64,000 nt of DNA, from NCBI RefSeq assembly GCF_014805625.2, contig NW_023998565.1:1711791-1775790 (forward strand), in the 5' to 3' direction. Numbering within the stretch: the stretch's first letter is position 1; the number at the start of each line of letters is the position of its first letter. Origin of the DNA: Glossina fuscipes. Taxonomy: Eukaryota; Arthropoda; Insecta; Diptera; Glossinidae. Of the stretch, positions 58,591 to 64,000 are shown piece by piece. Below the pieces are notes generated by a model. The model did no database searches. It worked only from the letters and a program-made list of their open reading frames with translations, and was not told the origin of the DNA. The position numbers were made by a program, and so were the translations under genes.

Positions 58591-61091
58591 TTTGGACAAA
58601 GCATATATTTTTGAGTACTTACTTAATTTTAATATTTAAAAACTTTGAGAAAAATGTCTCCTAAACGAGTAAAACTATGCATGTTCGTTTGTAGCGCAAT
58701 TAATTGTTCGAAAATCACTTCTATTATTCTATCTTTTTTTACTTTTAATTAGATTCGATTGAGTGTTATAAGCGAAATGAATATACTATAAATAAATTAA
58801 TATAGTTTGTAAACTTTGCAATCCCCCATCATTTATAAACTTACGAAACAAATTGAAATAAATCTGCAAATTCCAATCCCAAAAACCACGTTTAAAAATC
58901 GTTATGTACTTTCTCTATTATTATCCAGAGTCTCAGGCTTAAGAGAATTGCTTATTAATTATTTTATGTTTGTTACGAGTTTGACGGTGAATGGCCGAGG
59001 CCATGGTAATGAAATTAAGTCTTCCTATCAAGTATTAGCATCTTTTACAACATCAAAAATCTGCATTAGAAAAAATTCGATAAAATTTTTTATAAACACT
59101 TTGGGTATTGTAACTTTTAGCCAAGAATATGCATGCACTATACGGCAAATAGTAACAGTAAATTTTTTTTTTAATTTTTTTGTAACAATATTGTATGATT
59201 TCTTGTTTTACTTATGTTTGTATTTTCTATATTTGTTTAGTTTTTTTCATCATTTTGTTAATTACCTTAGTAGAAGCGCGAATATAGCTCACCTTTTAGC
59301 AAATACAAAAATGTGGGTTATGTACCGCGGGCTAACTTCACGCCAGTAAAATATGAATGCAGTTGTCTTTTAGACTGGTTTCATATAAAACACAGGCGAC
59401 GTATCCTTTTAATTAAATTACTTTTTCCAGTCTGGCAGCATCGCATAGAGATGGCTGTCTATGTGCACATGTTTATTGAAATGTGAATTTGAAATAAAAT
59501 GAATGTTAAAGAAATTCCTAATAGAAGAATTAAAACAAATAAGCAAATCATATTCGGCTAAGCTCGAATCTTATATACATACCACCATTCGTTTACAGCG
59601 CCGCAAGTAGTTCGACCAATTTAGATAATTTTCAATATCGACCAACGTGAGAGAGTTTCTCATGATTATACTAAATTGCAGTCGATGTCTTCATTTTTGC
59701 AATCAGAAGATAATGTGTCAACAACACACACTACCCAGATACCACCAAACAAGGACAGACATACTCGACCTAACTCGACTTAGAATTTATCGCTGACCAA
59801 GAATATGCACACTTATAAGTACTGACCGAATTATGAGAGCGTCGACTTATTTTTAACTCTGCATTAATTTTTTGTCAGAATAGGCCTGTTTATTTGATTC
59901 GATGTACCTGGACTGAAAATTCGCCTTAAACAACAACAGCACAACAACAATATCTTTCGCGATTGCCGATAATTGAATCATTGAGTTAGGAGATTGATAT
60001 AAATAGTCTCGTAGAGAATTTCGAAACCTTGAATTTTGCACTTTTTTATAGTACTTCACACAGTGCAGCTATTCGAAAGCTTTTAAGAGTAACATTGCTG
60101 CTCTTTTGTCACTCATATGTTTGCTCTCATGCAATGACAGAGATGAGAAACCCTTTTTGCAATAAAAATTGAATTGAATATAAAGCCAATTTGGGACGGG
60201 TTTTTTGAATTACTCTCAGACGCAGCATGTAGCTTTATAGCCGTCACAATCAGAGAAAAAAAGCTGGAAAAAATAACACCAAAACAAATCGAGGAAGGGT
60301 GGTGATCCATTGTTGTTTCTTGAGAACATTAACCAAACGGATGTTAACAAATGCACGCAGGCATTTAAAGGTTAGTAAAAGCGAAAGAACTCATATTGTA
60401 AATATGATACACATTGGTGTTAGTGGCACTGGTTGCAAATAACAGTAGACTGCCAGACTAGCTAAGAATTCCAATGTGACCTAAAAGAAGGTGTGTGAAA
60501 GAATATGTGTTATTATGAGACGAAGGCGCAGACAACGAAGTGCATGGCAATTCACGACGATGTGCGAAGTTTAGCTATTCGACCAATATATACCTGCAAA
60601 AAGTGCTTAACTCGGCCATTCTGTGGCTGCCAGACGGACACGCTTTTTTCACTTTAGTCGTTGCCATTTACTCTTTACAGCCGGTTACGATATTTGAAAA
60701 TGTTGTTTAATGCGACCGAAACGAATTAAAAAAATTAGTTCTTAAAAAAGAAATATAACGCTAAGGGCTTACAATTCGCGATTTATTAAGGGCAAATTTG
60801 TGTAGAAAATTATTTAAAAAAAAAATTTGTTAACGCAAAAAGAAGTGTTTTAGTATAAAATAAAATTCAATCATAAATGGTCTTAATCCATAAAACATCG
60901 ACGTTTTATTTAGAAGTTCAATTGTAAAATATTTCAAAAGAATTTTGAATGCTTTTATCACGATTCATGTGGTGTTCACGTGTACAACAAGTATATCAGA
61001 AAATAAAACGTTTTTTTAAGCAGCGAATCGTGCTTAGATCATATTTGGAGTTTATATTTTAATCTCGACAATCCACCTTTGCACATAATCA
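58591..61091. other. Upstream region of traffic jam
   Basis: This contains the 5' UTR and promoter of traffic jam, which I cannot position. The plus-strand open frame at 58816-59349 is F/L/I/N-rich and looks like chance. No repeat or RNA gene was identified. Confidence 0.55.
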
Positions 61092-62426
61092 ATGAAAATG
61101 GAAGACCCGAACCTCGCTGATCAATATGTGCAGGAATTTGTTCTCGACCACCTGGAAGATGGATCCTCCACCACAGTTGGAGTAAAACGTGAAGACCATA
61201 GTCCACCGAGTGCAAAAATTACGTGGACAACTGAACCGAATGCCATTGCACCCGATGAAGAAGAACCTGCCGGTGAGCCTCTTATCAAAATGAGAACATT
61301 TTCTGCGAGTTGGACACATATGGATGAACGACGGTTACAACCGTTATCTCCACCACCAGAATTGTATACACACGGTCCGATGGCAGGCCAAGCAATATTG
61401 GTTAATCCCTCATTACCTGGGGGTGTACCTTCAACTCCTCCGGAAACACCTCCTGTTATTGGATCTCCCACGGATAGCACTTGTGCTCAAAGCTATGCGG
61501 GCATGGTAGCAAGTCATTATTCTACACATCCAAGAGCACCCACAGCTAGTGCCGGGCTTACACAGGAAATGATGTGGCTTCCCAATTCTATGCGCTCCGA
61601 TCCTCAGCCGTTAGATTTGAGACCACTAACTGGGAGTAGCCAAGAAGAAGAATGGGAACGTCATCGGGAATATATGCAATCAGTTACAGCAGCAAATCAT
61701 CACCACCATCATCATCATCATGGGCACTTAATACAGTCGCACCATCATCACCATTTTCAAACTTTGGAGCATTTAGCACCGATTAATATGCACCATGCGT
61801 CCTCCTACCACCATAGCGGCATCATGCACAACACTACCAATAATGGAAACGCACACCACATCAATAACACAAATTCAGATGGTAATAATCACCAAAACAA
61901 CCGACCCATGTCCGTGAGTTCCACACGCTCTTCGAGCAATTCTCCACGCACCATATCAGGACAGTACAGCAATTCGAGCAATAGTCTGGAGGACTGTATT
62001 AATGATGAACTATTGACTACTCTTACGGTAAGAGAGTTAAACAAACGCCTACACGGTTGCCCACGCGAAGAAGTTGTGCGTCTTAAACAGAAAAGAAGAA
62101 CTCTAAAAAATCGAGGCTATGCACAGAATTGCCGTTCTAAACGCTTGCAGCAACGCCATGAGCTAGAAAAAACAAATCGCCAACTAAATCAAGATCTCCA
62201 CCGGCTAAAAGTTGAATATTCACGTGTCTGCCAGGAACGTGACCAGCTCAAGCAGCGTTTGCAAATCCGTACCGGTATCGGTTCTGTTTCCGGTAATTCG
62301 TTAACCAGCAGCGGTAGTACGGGCAGCGGCGCTGGTGTTGGCACCAATGCAAGCACGGCCATAACTTTGAATGGACAGCAGCATCTTCAAAGTGAAACCC
62401 ATACTTCACCAGAATTTTACCTCTGA
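61092..62426 (+). CDS. tj: Traffic jam, large Maf bZIP transcription factor
   Basis: A single open frame of 444 residues, apparently intronless. The N-terminal region is acidic and Pro-rich ([39 protein letters not shown]), as in large Mafs. PLDLRP (from residue 173) matches a CtBP-binding motif. A His run is at residues 203-210, with more His and Asn after it. The extended homology region begins about 305 ([19 protein letters not shown]). The basic region spans about 332-353 with the Maf hallmark [11 protein letters not shown], followed by the leucine zipper to about 395. The end is SPEFYL. In Drosophila Tj acts in somatic gonad cells and their contact with germ cells, in neurons, and upstream of the piRNA factor Piwi in ovarian soma. 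A second Met at residue 3 has the better context (AAAATGG). The TGA stop is followed by C and an in-frame extension. Confidence 0.96.
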   Translation: MKMEDPNLADQYVQEFVLDHLEDGSSTTVGVKREDHSPPSAKITWTTEPNAIAPDEEEPAGEPLIKMRTFSASWTHMDERRLQPLSPPPELYTHGPMAGQAILVNPSLPGGVPSTPPETPPVIGSPTDSTCAQSYAGMVASHYSTHPRAPTASAGLTQEMMWLPNSMRSDPQPLDLRPLTGSSQEEEWERHREYMQSVTAANHHHHHHHHGHLIQSHHHHHFQTLEHLAPINMHHASSYHHSGIMHNTTNNGNAHHINNTNSDGNNHQNNRPMSVSSTRSSSNSPRTISGQYSNSSNSLEDCINDELLTTLTVRELNKRLHGCPREEVVRLKQKRRTLKNRGYAQNCRSKRLQQRHELEKTNRQLNQDLHRLKVEYSRVCQERDQLKQRLQIRTGIGSVSGNSLTSSGSTGSGAGVGTNASTAITLNGQQHLQSETHTSPEFYL

Positions 62427-62645
62427 CGTCAATTAGCAGTAGCCGGCGCAGGTCATCATGTAATGGCCGCTGCAGCTGCTGCGGCGGCGAATGCGAGTCA
62501 TCATCCACACTCGCATCATCATCATCATCATCACCATCTTCACCATCAGTCATCTTCGTCTCATAGTTCTCAATGGTCGTCCACACGCTATCATCAGCAT
62601 TTAGTGCAACAGCAGCAACAACAGCAATCAGCCACAGTAAATTAA
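62427..62645 (+). other. In-frame extension after the tj stop codon (candidate readthrough ORF)
   Basis: After TGA at 62424-62426 the same frame stays open for 72 codons to TAA at 62643-62645. It encodes a short lead (RQLAVAGAGHHVM), an Ala run of eight, a His run of eight, a Ser-rich part and a run of seven Gln (ending SATVN). This homopolymer-rich style is like the rest of Tj and other fly transcription factors. The stop context TGA-C is the leaky type known from fly readthrough genes. Readthrough would give a 517-residue protein. Alternatives are an ancestral coding end truncated by a nonsense change, or 3' UTR trinucleotide repeats open by chance. Confidence 0.6.
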
Positions 62646-64000
62646 GAGCTTTAGGATTATTATGGGATATATATACAGAGGTAGACACAACATTTCAGTT
62701 CACAAATTTTTATTTCCTGAACATTTTGTATTTATTTTTAAGTTTATTTTTTCTTTTAAAATTTTTTCGATTGAAATAGCCTTGATTTCGTATGAAACAA
62801 GTTTTTGAAAAACGTACTTAAGAACACTTTTGCATCAAAACTAATATCTAAATGGAAAATAAAACATGAAAGCAAAAAGACGAAAAGATCGGTAATTGGG
62901 AATCAGGCAAAAAGCTGTCAAGGCACATGTCAAGGCGAGTGTTCGGAATCGACTTTTTTGCTGGAAAATGAGTTTCAGTATAAATATACATATTTATGTA
63001 CACATATTTATACATATACATACATCTTAGAAAAGTTTGGTTCGCCCAATATTTGACACACAAATAGTAGGAATCCAACGATTCTTTGTTAACTTTTCTC
63101 ACTCAAGAAATAGTTATACAGATGAAGTGCTTTAGTAAAACTGCACAAAATGTTCATTTGCCATGCGAAGATTTCTCGAAAAATCGCAAGTTCCTTTGGC
63201 CCTTTTTTTTTGTAACAAAAGTAATACCTTCAACGCAAACGAAATATTCAAATTAACAAATAGTCAGAAAATAGTTTAATAGGTAAGCATCAGCAAAAAT
63301 GTATGTTTTTTACATATTCCTACTAGGCAGCCTCACGTGCTAGAGAATTCGTGCAACTCGTATATAGGCCTGAAACAAGAATGGTGTTGCCTTCACTGGG
63401 GAAATAGTTTCTTGTCCACTCAGGGACCTTATCCCTGGGAAGCGCACTAGGTTGAGATGCACCATGCATGAATTTTTGAACCCAGCTATAATATAGATCC
63501 GTTTAAGCGTATCACCTTTTGGCCTTCTTCTTCCTTCAGGTGAATTCCAGATTGTTCAAAATCGGATAGAAACAATTTTGCAACATGATAATCTATTTCG
63601 GCGATAGGTACAAGGTCGCCTATTTCCACAACACGACTCACACAAATTTCTTGTTCCCCCGCTATTTTATGAGTATTTGTTAAATTTTTTGTCTTCCATA
63701 ACACTCCACATCAGCCAGAGTTTGTAAGTCATTTCCCGTTTTTGCTTGAATTTTCCCTAACACATTCACGATCTATGCAGTCAAGTACATAAATCTATGT
63801 AAGCAAACAAAAAAAATATATCTATGTATAAGAAGACATCAACTTGCAGATTTCCCCATATATCAATTGACTATAAATTCTCATACCATAAGTATCCCCG
63901 ATCCTAAATTCCCAGACTTTAAACATCCCAGACCAATCTAGTGGAGTCGATACGAATTGGTTTTTCATCAAACGGTCATAGGTAAGCTTTAAAAAACCAA
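62646..64000. other. 3' flank of traffic jam and downstream interval
   Basis: A possible tj polyadenylation signal AATAAA is at 62858-62863. A less AT-rich patch at 63320-63710 is open on the minus strand in two frames (63486-63704 and 63323-63469); it is not recognised. The rest is AT-rich. Confidence 0.55.

Noticed and set aside
58816..59349. Plus-strand 177-residue frame, possibly a membrane protein
   Set aside because: Its F/L/I/N-rich text follows from T- and A-rich DNA; there are no motifs and the second half is poly-T driven.
61121..61480. Minus-strand 119-residue frame opposite traffic jam
   Set aside because: Shadow of the tj coding frame; no independent evidence.
62248..62688. Minus-strand 146-residue acidic frame
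   Set aside because: Antisense of the tj end and of the His/Gln repeats; Asp runs are the complement of His codons.
1..64000. CRISPR arrays, bacterial operons, tRNA or rRNA genes
   Set aside because: None seen. Short tandem repeats here are microsatellites or retroelement duplications, and the introns and genes are those of an insect.

Overview
The window is genomic DNA from a higher fly (Diptera, Brachycera). The evidence is a set of recognisable fly genes with very short introns (54-71 bp are common), AT-rich intergenic DNA, and non-LTR retrotransposons of types common in flies. I cannot name the species; a schizophoran fly is likely. A run of 10 N at 8423-8432 shows it is a draft scaffold.

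Layout. Positions 1-14440 are almost entirely decayed, nested non-LTR retrotransposons, nearly all on the minus strand. Three families can be separated. Family 3 has a zinc-finger ORF1 and a leading endonuclease and runs off the left edge (1-1860), with a related ORF2 piece at 2848-3500. Family 2 carries RNase H and a C-terminal CCHC finger (6643-8422 and 12020-14437, plus an inverted piece at 11795-11980). Family 1 is I-factor-like (8521-11640) and sits between the family 2 pieces. Two cleaner family 1 copies with target-site duplications and a (TAA)n tail lie at 33714-34287 and 40760-43272.

Positions 15347-30158 form a compact gene cluster. In order these are a protein phosphatase 1 inhibitor-3/PPP1R11 gene (+, three small exons), an F-box/WD40 FBXW5-type gene (-, nine exons, with a mariner relic in its last intron), a CRAL-TRIO lipid-transfer gene (+, five exons), a tektin (-, eight exons), and a gene whose product resembles the ciliogenesis protein CATIP (-, three exons). 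The last two are adjacent and co-oriented, and both point to cilia or the sperm flagellum. I reconstructed the exons by hand; every model keeps its frame across all junctions.

Positions 30200-61090 contain no gene I can support. They hold retroelement fragments, a foldback element, a pair of diverged dispersed repeats and long AT-rich stretches. This desert ends at an apparently intronless large-Maf transcription factor gene, traffic jam (61092-62426, +). Its TGA stop is followed by C and by 72 further in-frame codons rich in Ala, His and Gln, which is the most interesting signal in the window and a candidate for stop-codon readthrough.

The genes do not form a pathway. The I-3, FBXW5, CRAL-TRIO and tektin genes are arranged with convergent ends only a few hundred bases apart, while the large interval upstream of traffic jam would suit distal regulatory DNA of a developmental regulator (inference).
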